Shown here piece after piece: positions 8,214 through 16,604 of a stretch of DNA of 64,000 nt. The notes beneath the pieces were generated by a model. It ran no database searches, was not told the DNA's origin, and saw only the letters and a list, made by a program, of their open reading frames with translations. A program made the position numbers and the translations under genes. Within the stretch, counting starts at the first letter, position 1, and each line of letters starts with the position of its first letter. Source of the stretch: Halomonas sp. Y3 (lineage in GTDB: Bacteria; Pseudomonadota; Gammaproteobacteria; Pseudomonadales; Halomonadaceae); assembly GCF_024137965.1 (NCBI RefSeq), contig NZ_CP099975.1:3968001-4032000 (forward strand). The letters are read 5' to 3'.

Positions 8214-9184
8214 CGCAAGCCCAGGAGCACAAGATGCTCGCCGCCGAGCTTATCGGCGAGTCACCCGCCTTGCAGAGCGTGGTGCGCTCTGCTCGCCTGG
8301 TGGCCGCCACCGACGCCACGGTGCTGATTCTCGGCGAGAGCGGCACCGGCAAGGAGCTGATGGCGCGCCTGGTACACCGCGAGAGTCGCCGCGCCGGGGC
8401 CCCCTGGGTCACGCTCAACTGCGCCGCCATTCCGGTGGACCTCGTCGAGTCGGAGCTCTTCGGCCACCGCCGCGGGGCCTTTACCGGCGCCCAGGCCGAC
8501 AAGCGCGGCCGGGTCCAGCAGGCCCACGGCGGCACCCTCTTCCTGGACGAGGTCGCCGAGTTGCCCCTGGCGGCCCAGGGCAAGCTGCTGCGCTTCCTGG
8601 AAAACGGCGAGTGTCAGGCCCTGGGAGCGGACCGGGCCGAGCGGGTAGACGTGCGCATTCTTGCCGCTACCCATCAGGACCTGCGCGCCCGGGTGGAAGC
8701 CGGCACCTTCCGCGCCGACCTCTTCTACCGGCTTCACGTGATCCCCCTGGAGCTGCCACCCCTGCGCGAGCGGGACGGCGACGTGCCGCTGCTGGTCAAG
8801 CGCTTCTGCCGCGAGCTGGCGGGTCGCCACGGCGTGGAGGCTCCCACCTTCACCCCGGCGCTGCTCAGGCGCCTGGCCGCCTATCCCTGGCCGGGCAATG
8901 TCCGCGAGCTGCGCAACCTGGTGGAGCGCTGCGTGGTCCTGCTGCACGGCCAGACCCTGACGCCGGAGAGCCTCCCCGAGGGGTGGCTGGCGCCCCTGGC
9001 AACGCCGGCAACCGGCGGAGGCTGGCAGCTGCCTTCCTGCGGCCTGAGCCTGGAGGCGCTGGAGATCGAGCTGATTCGTCAGGCACTGGCCCAGACCGGG
9101 GGCAACCGCACCCGGGCCGCCGACCTGCTGGGGCTGACCCGGGATACCCTCCTCTACCGCATGAAGAAGCACACCATCGCCTGA
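8210..9184 (+). CDS. Sigma-54-dependent transcription activator lacking a sensor domain
   Basis: The 324-aa protein starts almost directly with the AAA+ domain: Walker A GESGTGKE (about residues 41-48), the sigma-54 contact loop GAFTGA, Walker B LFLDEV, arginine-finger region and the [10 protein letters not shown] segment. It ends in a Fis-type helix-turn-helix ([20 protein letters not shown]). No receiver, GAF or PAS domain precedes the AAA+ module, so it resembles PspF-like activators controlled by a partner protein. It overlaps the TauE-like gene by 4 bp. The frame is open far upstream, but only this start fits. Targets are unknown; no sigma-54 promoter was found nearby. Confidence 0.88.
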   Translation: MTQAQEHKMLAAELIGESPALQSVVRSARLVAATDATVLILGESGTGKELMARLVHRESRRAGAPWVTLNCAAIPVDLVESELFGHRRGAFTGAQADKRGRVQQAHGGTLFLDEVAELPLAAQGKLLRFLENGECQALGADRAERVDVRILAATHQDLRARVEAGTFRADLFYRLHVIPLELPPLRERDGDVPLLVKRFCRELAGRHGVEAPTFTPALLRRLAAYPWPGNVRELRNLVERCVVLLHGQTLTPESLPEGWLAPLATPATGGGWQLPSCGLSLEALEIELIRQALAQTGGNRTRAADLLGLTRDTLLYRMKKHTIA

Positions 9185-9193
9185 GAGGGCGGC

Positions 9194-9595
9194 TCAGTGG
9201 CCGATCATCTCGCGCAGCCCCTCCGGCAGCTCGAGCTCGGTGTCGGCCGGCAGCGCCTCGATGGCATCGGCATACCAGGTCATGCCCTCCTTCACCTTGC
9301 CCGTCATGGTGAAGCGGATCCGCTCGCCCTCGGCAAGCCCGGGGGCCGCGTCGTCCTCGGCCAGGCGCAGGTTCATGCGCATGGCACGCATCACCCCGGG
9401 GATCTCCTCGTGGGCCACGCTGATGCGGTGCGCCTCGGCGTCATAGCCCAGATAGATGCCACGCACCTCATGGCGGGACTCCGTCATCTCCCCCTGGGCA
9501 TGGCCGTGGTGGCTGTGGTGGCCGTGATCGGACGCCTGGGCCTGGGTGACGGCTCCCGCCAGCAGGGCGGCGGCCAGTAGAACGGTAGGCTTCAT
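9194..9595 (-). CDS. CusF-like periplasmic copper-binding protein
   Basis: The 133-aa product has a signal peptide (about 1-22) followed by a His-rich stretch (DHGHHSHHGH), then a small beta-barrel-like domain resembling CusF_Ec, with the Met-rich segment GVMRAMRMNLRL and a final IRFTMTGKV-type strand. CusF relatives bind Cu(I)/Ag(I) with His and Met ligands in the periplasm. It follows an AGGAG with 7-nt spacing. It is convergent with the sigma-54 activator and sits downstream of the nirT-like operon terminator, in a copper-dependent denitrification region. Confidence 0.78.
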   Translation of the reverse strand: MKPTVLLAAALLAGAVTQAQASDHGHHSHHGHAQGEMTESRHEVRGIYLGYDAEAHRISVAHEEIPGVMRAMRMNLRLAEDDAAPGLAEGERIRFTMTGKVKEGMTWYADAIEALPADTELELPEGLREMIGH

Positions 9596-9640
9596 CTCGT
9601 TACTCCTCGCTATCAGCGGATCAGGGTGTCAACGCATAAA

Positions 9641-9664
9641 GGGGCCGCCCCTAAGGGCGGCCCC
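9641..9664 (-). terminator. Intrinsic terminator downstream of the 183-aa gene
   Basis: GGGGCCGCCC and GGGCGGCCCC arms (10 bp, loop CTAA) are followed on the minus strand by TTTATG. It closes the nirT-like/183-aa transcript and separates it from the CusF-like gene. Confidence 0.75.
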
Positions 9665-9689
9665 AGGTAGGGCATGATGGCGACCGCGA

Positions 9690-10241
9690 CTACGGCTGGC
9701 CGGAGAGCCGCCGGTTATCCAGATACTCCACGGTCAGGTACTCCTCGAAGGTCCACAGCCGCACGAAGCGGTCTCGCTGCTGCTCATCGCCGCCCCAGGC
9801 GGTGAAGGCCAGCGGGGTAGCCGGCATGCCCTCGGCAAGCTGCTCCAGCCACCACTCGGCCATCTCCTCCCCCCATGGCTGGCCGTACTCGGCCGTCAGC
9901 CGTTCCTTGACCGCGGGGTGATCGTCCACCTCGGGATGGAAGGCCACCACCAGCGCCAGCTGCTCACTGCCCGCGGGGAAGACATAGCGCAGGTCGGTCT
10001 CCACCGCAGGGTCGCCGCCCAGGCGGCCATCGATCAGCAGGTCGCCGTCGGCGGTCTGCTCCTCGCTGACGTCGGTCACGCCATCCTCGATCAGGCGCTC
10101 GCGCACCTCGTCGGGCGACATGCCGAACTCGGCGCTGCCGTAGCCGGTGATGGTCGGGGCGGCCAGGGCCGCCCCGGCGACCAGCAGCAGGGCCGGCGCC
10201 AGGGCGCCGATCCAGCCGCGGAGTTGCCTCGCTTGATTCAT
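9690..10241 (-). CDS. Hypothetical exported protein, 183 aa, in the nirT-like operon
   Basis: I do not recognise the family. A signal peptide is clear (basic start, Leu/Ala core, cleavage near AALAAP), so the product is periplasmic. The mature part has no cysteines or heme motif. The sequence GSAEFGMSPDEVRERL resembles periplasmic proteins that begin with a short alpha/beta unit of uncertain role. A near-perfect AAGGAGGT Shine-Dalgarno precedes the ATG, and the gene starts 14 bp after the nirT-like stop, so it is co-transcribed; a role with the multiheme cytochrome is possible. Confidence 0.8.
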   Translation of the reverse strand: MNQARQLRGWIGALAPALLLVAGAALAAPTITGYGSAEFGMSPDEVRERLIEDGVTDVSEEQTADGDLLIDGRLGGDPAVETDLRYVFPAGSEQLALVVAFHPEVDDHPAVKERLTAEYGQPWGEEMAEWWLEQLAEGMPATPLAFTAWGGDEQQRDRFVRLWTFEEYLTVEYLDNRRLSGQP

Positions 10242-10255
10242 TCCACCTCCTTCTT

Positions 10256-11923
10256 TCAGCGCTCGATGCGCATGGCGTTGATCTCGACCATCTCCTCGTC
10301 CACCTCCTCGGCACCGAACATCAGGCCGTGCTGCCAGGAGACATGGTGGAAGCGAGAGGAGGCATGATCATCGTGAAGCGCAAAGTTGATGTTGTACTTG
10401 CCGTCCAGGGAGAGCGGCTTGTCGCCCTGCTGACCGGTGCGCAGGGCGCGGGTCATATAGGCGGTCCAGATACCGTCCTCCTTGCCGGCGCTGAACACCA
10501 CCGCCTCGCTCTCGTCGAAGTGGCGCTGCTCGAGGATATAGCCGGACTCGGTGCGCTCGCTGCCGCTCTTGAAGCGCGCCATGTCCAGGTAGACCCCGCC
10601 GCCGAACAGCTCGTCGATCTCCTCCTGCTCCTTGAGCTTGTCCCAGCCGCCGCGGGCGGCGCCGCGACGACCGCGCACCTCGATCTCGGTCCGGCTCTCG
10701 GAGAGGTACTTGGTCACGCCCTCCATCAGCGCCAGGCGCTCGGCCAGCTCGCTCTGCTCCAGGGCCTCCTGGTCGGGGGCATCGGGCATATAGGTAGAGT
10801 CGTGGTGGCAGCTGGCCCAGCAGCCGCCGCGGTCGGCCATGTCGACGCGGTCATCGGCGAAGCTGACGGTCAGCTTGATCTCGTTCTCCGGGTCCATCAT
10901 GCCGCCATCGACGAAGGGCAGCGGCGCATGCTCGGCGTCTTCCCACTGGAAGCGCATGTAGAGATAGTCGTCGTCGAAGGCGGTCTGCACCGTCATCGGG
11001 ATATGGCCGCGCTTGTCGCCCAGGTCATAGGTCTCGATCTTCTCGGCACTGGTTGCCAGGGCGCCGATATCGGCCTCCTCGCCGGCGTGACACCAGATGC
11101 AGCGATCGCCGAAGCTGAAGGCGCGACCGCCGCCGTGCTCGCTACCGTCCTGGATCCACTCGATGGAGGCCTGGCCCGGCATGAAGAGGGTCACGTCCAG
11201 CACCGGCACCTCATCCCAGGCCAGGGTGGAGGCGATATCGCCTTCGGCGGCCACGGCCTCGCCCAGCTCCTCGGCCTCCAGCGGCATTGCCGGCTCGCCG
11301 CGCTCGGCAAGATCGGTCTCCGGCTCGTCGTGCTCGAAGCGGGCGGCCCACACCTCGGACTCGTCCCAGGCCTCGGGCAGCTCGTGGGCGATGCCCTGGT
11401 GGCACTCGATGCAGGTCTGGCCCTGCTCGAAGGCGCGGGCGTGTTCACGAGAGGCGCGGGCCGGCTGCTGCTCCAGGTCCATGGCGGACCAGTCGTGACA
11501 GTTGCGGCACTCGCGAGAGTCGGTGCGCAGCATGGAGCGCCAGACGTTCTCGGCCAGCTGCAGGCGCTTGCCCTCGAACTTCTCCTTGGTGTTGATGGTC
11601 CCCAGCATCCAGTGCCATACCTCGCGGCTGGCCTCGATCTTGCGGATCATCTTGGGCCCCCAGGCGTCGGGCACGTGGCAGTCGGAGCAGGTGGCCCCGA
11701 CGCCCGACTTGTTGTGGTAGTGGGGGCGGTCCTTGTACTCCTCGTAGACCCAGCTCATCTCGTGGCAGGCGGAGCTGCAGAACTTCATGTTGTTGGTGGC
11801 TTCCATCACCGTGTTGAAGCCTCCCCAGAAGAGGATACCGGCGACGAAGAAGACCGCCACGGCCCCCAGCGACGCCCCCATGATCGTGAACTTGCGCCAG
11901 TTGCGCAGTCGCTCCCTCAGCAT
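10256..11923 (-). CDS. NapC/NirT-family multiheme cytochrome c fused to an EDH-type heme-binding domain
   Basis: The 555-aa protein has one N-terminal membrane helix (about 16-38), a NapC/NirT tetraheme domain to about residue 200, and a C-terminal domain resembling the ethylbenzene dehydrogenase/DMSO-reductase-like heme-binding family. Heme motifs in order: CSSACH (CX3CH, then EM), CSDCH, CRNCH, CIECH, CIWCH and CWASCH (CX3CH). NapC/NirT proteins take electrons from quinol and feed periplasmic reductases. Placed directly downstream of nirS, it probably supplies NirS or a related acceptor. The usual NirT is only about 200 aa, so the fusion and the two CX3CH motifs are notable. GGGAG lies 6 nt before the ATG. 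Confidence 0.88.
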   Translation of the reverse strand: MLRERLRNWRKFTIMGASLGAVAVFFVAGILFWGGFNTVMEATNNMKFCSSACHEMSWVYEEYKDRPHYHNKSGVGATCSDCHVPDAWGPKMIRKIEASREVWHWMLGTINTKEKFEGKRLQLAENVWRSMLRTDSRECRNCHDWSAMDLEQQPARASREHARAFEQGQTCIECHQGIAHELPEAWDESEVWAARFEHDEPETDLAERGEPAMPLEAEELGEAVAAEGDIASTLAWDEVPVLDVTLFMPGQASIEWIQDGSEHGGGRAFSFGDRCIWCHAGEEADIGALATSAEKIETYDLGDKRGHIPMTVQTAFDDDYLYMRFQWEDAEHAPLPFVDGGMMDPENEIKLTVSFADDRVDMADRGGCWASCHHDSTYMPDAPDQEALEQSELAERLALMEGVTKYLSESRTEIEVRGRRGAARGGWDKLKEQEEIDELFGGGVYLDMARFKSGSERTESGYILEQRHFDESEAVVFSAGKEDGIWTAYMTRALRTGQQGDKPLSLDGKYNINFALHDDHASSRFHHVSWQHGLMFGAEEVDEEMVEINAMRIER

Positions 11924-12055
11924 GTCAATCTCCCGAAAATGTCATGACAGCAGATGCCTGCTCTCGAGATGCCTTGCTTTCGTTATGGTGTCCGGCCCCT
12001 TGCCCAGCCACTCCGACTGCCTGTTTCCGGAACGACACGAATGGCTGGAAAAGGA

Positions 12056-12081
12056 GCCGGAGCGCCCAGGGGCGCTCCGGC
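12056..12081 (-). terminator. Terminator downstream of nirS
   Basis: Arms GCCGGAGCGCC and GGCGCTCCGGC with a 4-base loop are followed on the minus strand by TCCTTTTCC. It separates nirS from the nirT-like gene. Confidence 0.7.
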
Positions 12082-12089
12082 GGATCGGC

Positions 12090-13709
12090 TTAGCCGTGCT
12101 TGTACTTCGCCTTGCGGTTGTAGACGTTGAACTTGCCGGTCGGCGTGTAGAGGTTCTCGACCCGAGCCTTCTCCTCCATGGTCTTGTCATCGAAGATCAC
12201 GATGGCGCCGTCCTCCTGGTGGCCGCGGCCGCGGGCCCAGATGGAGACCCACACCTCTTCGCCGGACTGGTCGTACTCGAAGTGCAGGGCAACGGCATCA
12301 TGCTCGGCGGGACGGTCGGCAACGTGAATCGGCGTCAGCTCACGCGTCTCCTTGTTCATGACCTGGATCCACTGGTTGACGTCGGCCTCCGGGTGCATGG
12401 ACTGGTCGATCCAGACGTGCGGAGAGTTCGGGTGGCTGCGCAGGAAGAGCCCCGGGCCGTCGGTCTCGACGATGTCGCAGATCTGCCAGGCGTGTTCCGG
12501 ATAGTTCTCCGGATCGGTGCCCCAGAAGGACATGCGGCCTTCACCCAGATGGGTGGTACCAGCCACCGGACCACACTCCGGGTCTACCCAGTTGGCGCCC
12601 GGCCCCGGGTGCGGAATCGCACCGGTATCGAGCAGGCTGACGAGCTTGCGCTCCACGGTATCGACGAAGGCCATCCGATTGCTGAAGTTGGCCGCGATCA
12701 TGAAGTAGCGACCGGTGGAGTCGAAGAAGCCGTCGTGCAGGAACTCGGCAGACTCGATCTTGTCGATGCGCAGGTTCTCGAGGTCGCTGTAGTCGACCTG
12801 CCAGATCATCCCGGTCTCCTTGACGTTGACCAGGAAGGAGGGCGCCATGGGCGTGTCATAGAGTGCCGCCACCCGGGCCTCATGGACATACTCACCCTTG
12901 GTGTTGTAGCCGCGGGTGGAGACGACCTTGAGCGGCTCCATGGTGTGGGCGTCGGCGATCACGAAGTGGGGGGGCCAGTAGCCGCCACCGATGACGTACT
13001 TGTTCTCCCACTCGCCGTACTTGGACACCGCCACGTCACGAGCGTCGATACCGATGAACACCTCGGCGGTCACCTGGGGCGGATCCATCCAGAGGTCGAT
13101 CTTGGAGAGGCGGCCGTCACGGCCCTGGACGTACCAGAAGCGGCCGTCGGAGCTGGACTTGGCCACGTGCACGGCGTAGCCGGTCTCGGCCTCGGTGACG
13201 AGCTGCTTGGTGTCGCCGTCGATGATGCCCATGGCGCCACGGTCACGCAGGATGGTGACCATGAAGTTTTCCCAGTTGAGGTCGTGCTGGGGCGAATCCG
13301 GCCACTCCTCTTCCGGCACGATAATCTTCCAGGTCTCGCGGATATCGGCGAGCGACATCTCCGGCGGCTCTTCCGGAGGCTGCTGGATGTACTTGGAGAT
13401 CAGGGTGATCTCCTCGGGATCCAGGATACCGTCGAAGTTGTTCATACCGCCTTCGGTGCCCAGAGTGATGATGCTCTCCAGACGACGCTGACCCATGCCG
13501 ATGGTGTCTTCCGGCAGCAGGCCGGGGCCGGTCGCGCCACCGCGAAGGGTGCCGTGACAGCCGGCGCAGCGCTGGAAGTAGATGTTACCGGCGCGGTCCA
13601 TCTCCTCGGCGGTCATCTCCGGTGCATCAGCCTGCACGCCGCCCGCCATCATGGCGGCCAGCGGGAAGCTGAGGGCGAAGATTCCCTTGCTCAGTGCTTT
13701 CTTGTGCAT
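12090..13709 (-). CDS. nirS: Cytochrome cd1 nitrite reductase NirS
   Basis: NirS reduces nitrite to nitric oxide in the periplasm. The 539-aa precursor has a Sec signal peptide (about 1-27), an N-terminal cytochrome c domain with heme motif CAGCHG, and the heme d1 eight-bladed propeller. The two active-site His segments are visible as IPHPGPGANW and TTHLGEGR. Start at 13709 begins the signal peptide and follows GAGG with 6 nt; the longer in-frame start at 13760 would spoil the signal peptide. Two FNR/DNR boxes lie upstream. No heme d1 biosynthesis genes (nirFDLGHJEN) occur in this window, so they must lie elsewhere. Confidence 0.97.
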   Translation of the reverse strand: MHKKALSKGIFALSFPLAAMMAGGVQADAPEMTAEEMDRAGNIYFQRCAGCHGTLRGGATGPGLLPEDTIGMGQRRLESIITLGTEGGMNNFDGILDPEEITLISKYIQQPPEEPPEMSLADIRETWKIIVPEEEWPDSPQHDLNWENFMVTILRDRGAMGIIDGDTKQLVTEAETGYAVHVAKSSSDGRFWYVQGRDGRLSKIDLWMDPPQVTAEVFIGIDARDVAVSKYGEWENKYVIGGGYWPPHFVIADAHTMEPLKVVSTRGYNTKGEYVHEARVAALYDTPMAPSFLVNVKETGMIWQVDYSDLENLRIDKIESAEFLHDGFFDSTGRYFMIAANFSNRMAFVDTVERKLVSLLDTGAIPHPGPGANWVDPECGPVAGTTHLGEGRMSFWGTDPENYPEHAWQICDIVETDGPGLFLRSHPNSPHVWIDQSMHPEADVNQWIQVMNKETRELTPIHVADRPAEHDAVALHFEYDQSGEEVWVSIWARGRGHQEDGAIVIFDDKTMEEKARVENLYTPTGKFNVYNRKAKYKHG

Positions 13710-13842
13710 AACGTGCCTCGCTCTGTTTCCCCGTGGGGTAAGGTCTGGAAGGAGTCTCACAAGGCCCGGGCCTGCAGCCAGTCAAACCCGGTGACACCCT
13801 CCACCTGCGTATAAGTAGTAGCAGCTTTACCTCTTTGCTCAC

Positions 13843-13856
13843 TTGACCACTGTCAA
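13843..13856 (-). promoter_or_regulatory. FNR/DNR box upstream of nirS, perfect palindrome
   Basis: TTGAC-N4-GTCAA is a perfect dyad; with flanking AC and GT the arms are 7 bp. On the minus strand a CTTATA -10-like hexamer lies at 13815-13810, placing the box around -41 to -46. DNR and FNR family proteins bind this type of site. Confidence 0.75.
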
Positions 13857-13872
13857 GTGGCAAACCGTCGCG

Positions 13873-13886
13873 TTGACTTATGTCAT
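13873..13886 (-). promoter_or_regulatory. Second FNR/DNR-type box, overlapping the dnr stop codon
   Basis: TTGAC-N4-GTCAT lies exactly 30 bp (centre to centre, about three helical turns) upstream of the nirS-proximal box. It overlaps the last codons of the upstream regulator gene. Confidence 0.55.
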
Positions 13887-14645
13887 GGGAGGCGACGAAA
13901 GGAAGTGGGAGACCCGCGTGCCATTGAGACCAGGACAGGCCGGCAGGGGACGCGACTCTCCCCCGCGGACCAGCAGGCGCAGCGCCGGCAGGTCCTCGAG
14001 ATGGACGCAGTTGCGCTCGCAGCGCACGCCGAACGAACGCAGGCGCGCCAGGGCCCGGGAAAAGCTCTCGGGCTTCATGCCCAGGCGCCCGGCGATCAGC
14101 ATCTTGTCGCAGGGCAGACAGACGGTGGTGCGAACAGCGTCATCGGGGCAGAGGGAGAGCAGGAAGGCCGCCAGCCGCTGGTGGGTCGACTGGTTGGTGA
14201 GCTGATCGATCTGCAGCACCAGGGAGCGCAGCATGCCGGTGAGGTTGGCCAGCAGGTTGAGGGTCAGGTCGCGATGCTCGAACAGGGTGTCCAGGAAGGG
14301 CTCGGCCGGGAAGATCATCAGCCGGGCCTCCTCGGCGACGCTGGCGTTCACCGGAAAGCCCTGGCGATCGAACATCGCCGCCTCGGCGAAGGACTCCCCC
14401 CGGGTGAAGAGCCCCACCAGGCACTCGCTGCCGTCGGGGCTGTCGCGGAAGAGCTTCACCCAGCCGTCGAGCACCACGTAGAAGCGATCGGCGGGCTCAC
14501 CCTCGGCAAAGAGGCGGGTGCCGCGAGCGCAGCAGCGCTCATGGGCCCCCCTGGCCAGCAGCCCCAGGGTTTCCTCGGAAAGACCGGCGAAGAGCGGCAC
14601 CTGGCGCACCGTCCGCAGGGTCTCCCGGCTGAAGCGATAGGTCAT
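13878..14645 (-). CDS. dnr: DNR-type Crp/Fnr-family nitrogen-oxide regulator
   Basis: The 255-aa protein has an N-terminal cyclic-nucleotide-binding-like beta roll (about 15-130), a long dimerisation helix and a C-terminal winged HTH with recognition helix LGMKPESFSRALARLR, whose ESFSR matches DNR/FNR-type DNA contacts. The N-terminal [4Fe-4S] cysteines of FNR are missing, so it is of the DNR/NnrR class that senses NO through heme. It has a C-terminal extension of about 25 residues. GAGGAGG precedes the ATG. It is the last gene after ccmFGHI and directly upstream of nirS, whose promoter boxes it probably binds. Confidence 0.88.
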   Translation of the reverse strand: MTYRFSRETLRTVRQVPLFAGLSEETLGLLARGAHERCCARGTRLFAEGEPADRFYVVLDGWVKLFRDSPDGSECLVGLFTRGESFAEAAMFDRQGFPVNASVAEEARLMIFPAEPFLDTLFEHRDLTLNLLANLTGMLRSLVLQIDQLTNQSTHQRLAAFLLSLCPDDAVRTTVCLPCDKMLIAGRLGMKPESFSRALARLRSFGVRCERNCVHLEDLPALRLLVRGGESRPLPACPGLNGTRVSHFLSSPPMT

Positions 14646-14667
14646 CTCGGCCTCCTCGCTGGCGCCA

Positions 14668-15552
14668 TCAGGGCTGCTGCAGCTGCATCAGGTTGCCGCG
14701 GATCACCTCGGCCTCGGCGGTGCCTTCCGGCAGCACCGCCAGCAGGCGCTCCCAGTAGGCGCGCGCCTCGTCATGGGCGCCGACCTGATAGGCCCGGGTA
14801 CCGGCCAGCCAGAGCCCCTGGGCGTGCTCGGGGTCGATGGCCAGCGCCTGCTCGATGAGCGCCGCAGGCTCCCCCTCCAGGCTGCCTTCAATTTCCGCCA
14901 GCACGTCGGCGTAGCGAATCAGCACCTCGGGGTCGCGGTCGCCGCCGTGGCGCAGCGCCTCGCGCAGCGCGCGCCCCGCCGCCTCGAACTCGTCGAGGAA
15001 GGTGAGGGTGCGCCCCAGCAGCACCCAGCCCTGAAGGTCATCGGGGTTCTGGGCCAGGCGCGCCTGGAGCCCCTCTACCAGGCGACTGAACTCGCGCACC
15101 ATCTCCTCGTCGCTGGGCTCCTCCTGGACCAGGGGGGGCATGGCCTGACCCGCCGGGGCTCGGGCGGCGAACACCTCCTCGCTGTAGCCCACCGAGAGGT
15201 AGGTGCCGATCGCCAGGAAGGGCAGCAGCGCCATGCTGGCCACCGCCGCGACCTGAGCCAGGCGACGCTGCCGGCGAGTGTCGCTGCCGGCGCCGACGGC
15301 GTCCTCCAGCACGCCGCTGTCGAGCAGCTCGCGCTCCAGGTCGGCCAGGGCACGGGCGTGGCGCTCGGCCGTCAGGGTGCCGCTGGCCAGGTCCTGGTCG
15401 AGCTCGGCCACCCGGTCGCGGTGTACGGCCAGCAGCACCTCGCGACGCTCCGGCGACTCGACGCCGCGGGGCTCGCGCAGCAGCGGTATCAGCACGAAGG
15501 CCAGGGCCAGCACGCAGAGGCCCAGGGCCAGCAGCAGAAAGACGCCATTCAT
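14668..15552 (-). CDS. ccmI: Cytochrome c maturation protein CcmI (TPR protein)
   Basis: CcmI chaperones apocytochrome c to the heme ligation complex. The 294-aa protein has an N-terminal membrane helix, a cytoplasmic helical stretch, a second membrane helix near residue 105, and a periplasmic C-terminal TPR region (LQGWVLLGRT, FEAAGRALREAL, PEHAQGLWLAG). It lies 18 bp after ccmH with GGAGG upstream. Confidence 0.93.
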   Translation of the reverse strand: MNGVFLLLALGLCVLALAFVLIPLLREPRGVESPERREVLLAVHRDRVAELDQDLASGTLTAERHARALADLERELLDSGVLEDAVGAGSDTRRQRRLAQVAAVASMALLPFLAIGTYLSVGYSEEVFAARAPAGQAMPPLVQEEPSDEEMVREFSRLVEGLQARLAQNPDDLQGWVLLGRTLTFLDEFEAAGRALREALRHGGDRDPEVLIRYADVLAEIEGSLEGEPAALIEQALAIDPEHAQGLWLAGTRAYQVGAHDEARAYWERLLAVLPEGTAEAEVIRGNLMQLQQP

Positions 15553-15570
15553 CTCGTCGGACCTCCGGGG

Positions 15571-16044
15571 TCAGTCGCCACGGCGCAGGCGCTCCAGCGC
15601 CGCACGCTCCTGGTCGGTGAATTCGGGTTCATCATCGAGGCGGCTGCGCCGGCGCATCACCTGCCACCAGACCAGCAGGCCGCCGCCGAACAGCAGGAAG
15701 GGGCTCGCCCAGAGCAGCGCCGTATTGGCCTGCAGCGGCGGCCGATAGCGCACATAGTCGCCATAGCGAGCCACCATGAAATCGACGATGGCCTCGGCGG
15801 TCATGCCGTCCCGGGTCATCTGATAGACGCGGCGGCGCATGTCGGCGGCGAGCTCGGCGTTGGACTCGTGGATCGTCTCGCTCTGGCACACCGTGCAGCG
15901 CAGCTCCCGGGTCAGGGTCTCGTACTGCTGGCGCTGGGCCTCGCTGTCGAAGTCAAGCGGCTCGCCGATGGCCGTGGCCAGGGCGATGCCGGGCGAAAGC
16001 GCCAGGGCCAGCAGCATCAGCAGGCCTGCCATCCAGCGGCTCAT
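15571..16044 (-). CDS. ccmH: Cytochrome c maturation protein CcmH
   Basis: CcmH is the membrane-anchored thioredoxin-like factor that handles apocytochrome cysteines. Its 157 aa include a signal sequence, the redox motif LRCTVCQSE (usually LRCLVCQN), conserved helices and one C-terminal membrane helix. It overlaps ccmG by 4 bp (ATGA). Length matches the single-domain CcmH found where CcmI is separate. Confidence 0.94.
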   Translation of the reverse strand: MSRWMAGLLMLLALALSPGIALATAIGEPLDFDSEAQRQQYETLTRELRCTVCQSETIHESNAELAADMRRRVYQMTRDGMTAEAIVDFMVARYGDYVRYRPPLQANTALLWASPFLLFGGGLLVWWQVMRRRSRLDDEPEFTDQERAALERLRRGD

Positions 16045-16604
16045 GTCGTCCTCCCCGCCGGTTCGGCTGCCCGGCGCTGTTCGGCTCTCAGTTTTTCAAT
16101 CAGGGGCAGCACCTCGTCGAGCAGCAGCTGGCGGGAGAGCGGGCCGATGCGCTTGTAGCGAATCACCCCTTCGGCATCCAGCACATAGGTCTCGGGGGTG
16201 GCGTAGACGCCCCAGTCGATGCCGGCATCCCCCGCGGGGTCGTAGGCGATGGTGCGGTAGGGGCTATCGGTCATCTCCAGATAGCGCAGCGCGGCGTCGC
16301 GCTCGTCCCGGTAGTTGAAGGCGTGGATGGGGATGCCGCCCCGGGCCAGCTCCATCAGCAGAGGCTTCTCCTGGCGGCAGGTGCTGCACCAGGTGGCCCA
16401 GACATTGACCAGGGCCACCTCGCCGATGAAGTCCTGCTCGGTCAGGAGCACCTCGGGATCCTCCAGGGACTCCAGCATGAAGGCCGGCGCCGGCTGGCCC
16501 ACCAGGGGCGAGGGCAGGTCCCGGGAGTTGAGCCCCAGGCCCAGCAGCAGCAGGCCGAGCAGGGCCGTGACGGCCACCAGCGGAATCAGCAGCTTGAGCT
16601 TCAT
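16041..16604 (-). CDS. ccmG: Thiol:disulfide interchange protein CcmG/DsbE
   Basis: This periplasmic, membrane-anchored thioredoxin reduces apocytochrome CXXCH cysteines. The 187-aa protein has one N-terminal membrane helix (about 7-27) and a TlpA-like thioredoxin fold with active site WCSTC in WATWCSTCRQEKP (commonly WCRNC or WCPSC), and a cis-Pro region at VYATPETYVLD. It overlaps both ccmF and ccmH by ATGA. Confidence 0.94.
   Translation of the reverse strand: MKLKLLIPLVAVTALLGLLLLGLGLNSRDLPSPLVGQPAPAFMLESLEDPEVLLTEQDFIGEVALVNVWATWCSTCRQEKPLLMELARGGIPIHAFNYRDERDAALRYLEMTDSPYRTIAYDPAGDAGIDWGVYATPETYVLDAEGVIRYKRIGPLSRQLLLDEVLPLIEKLRAEQRRAAEPAGRTT

Noticed and set aside
11940..11949. TGTCATGACA palindrome upstream of the nirT-like gene as a regulator site
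   Set aside because: A 10-bp palindrome is short and lacks the N4 spacer of a DNR box; chance occurrence is likely.
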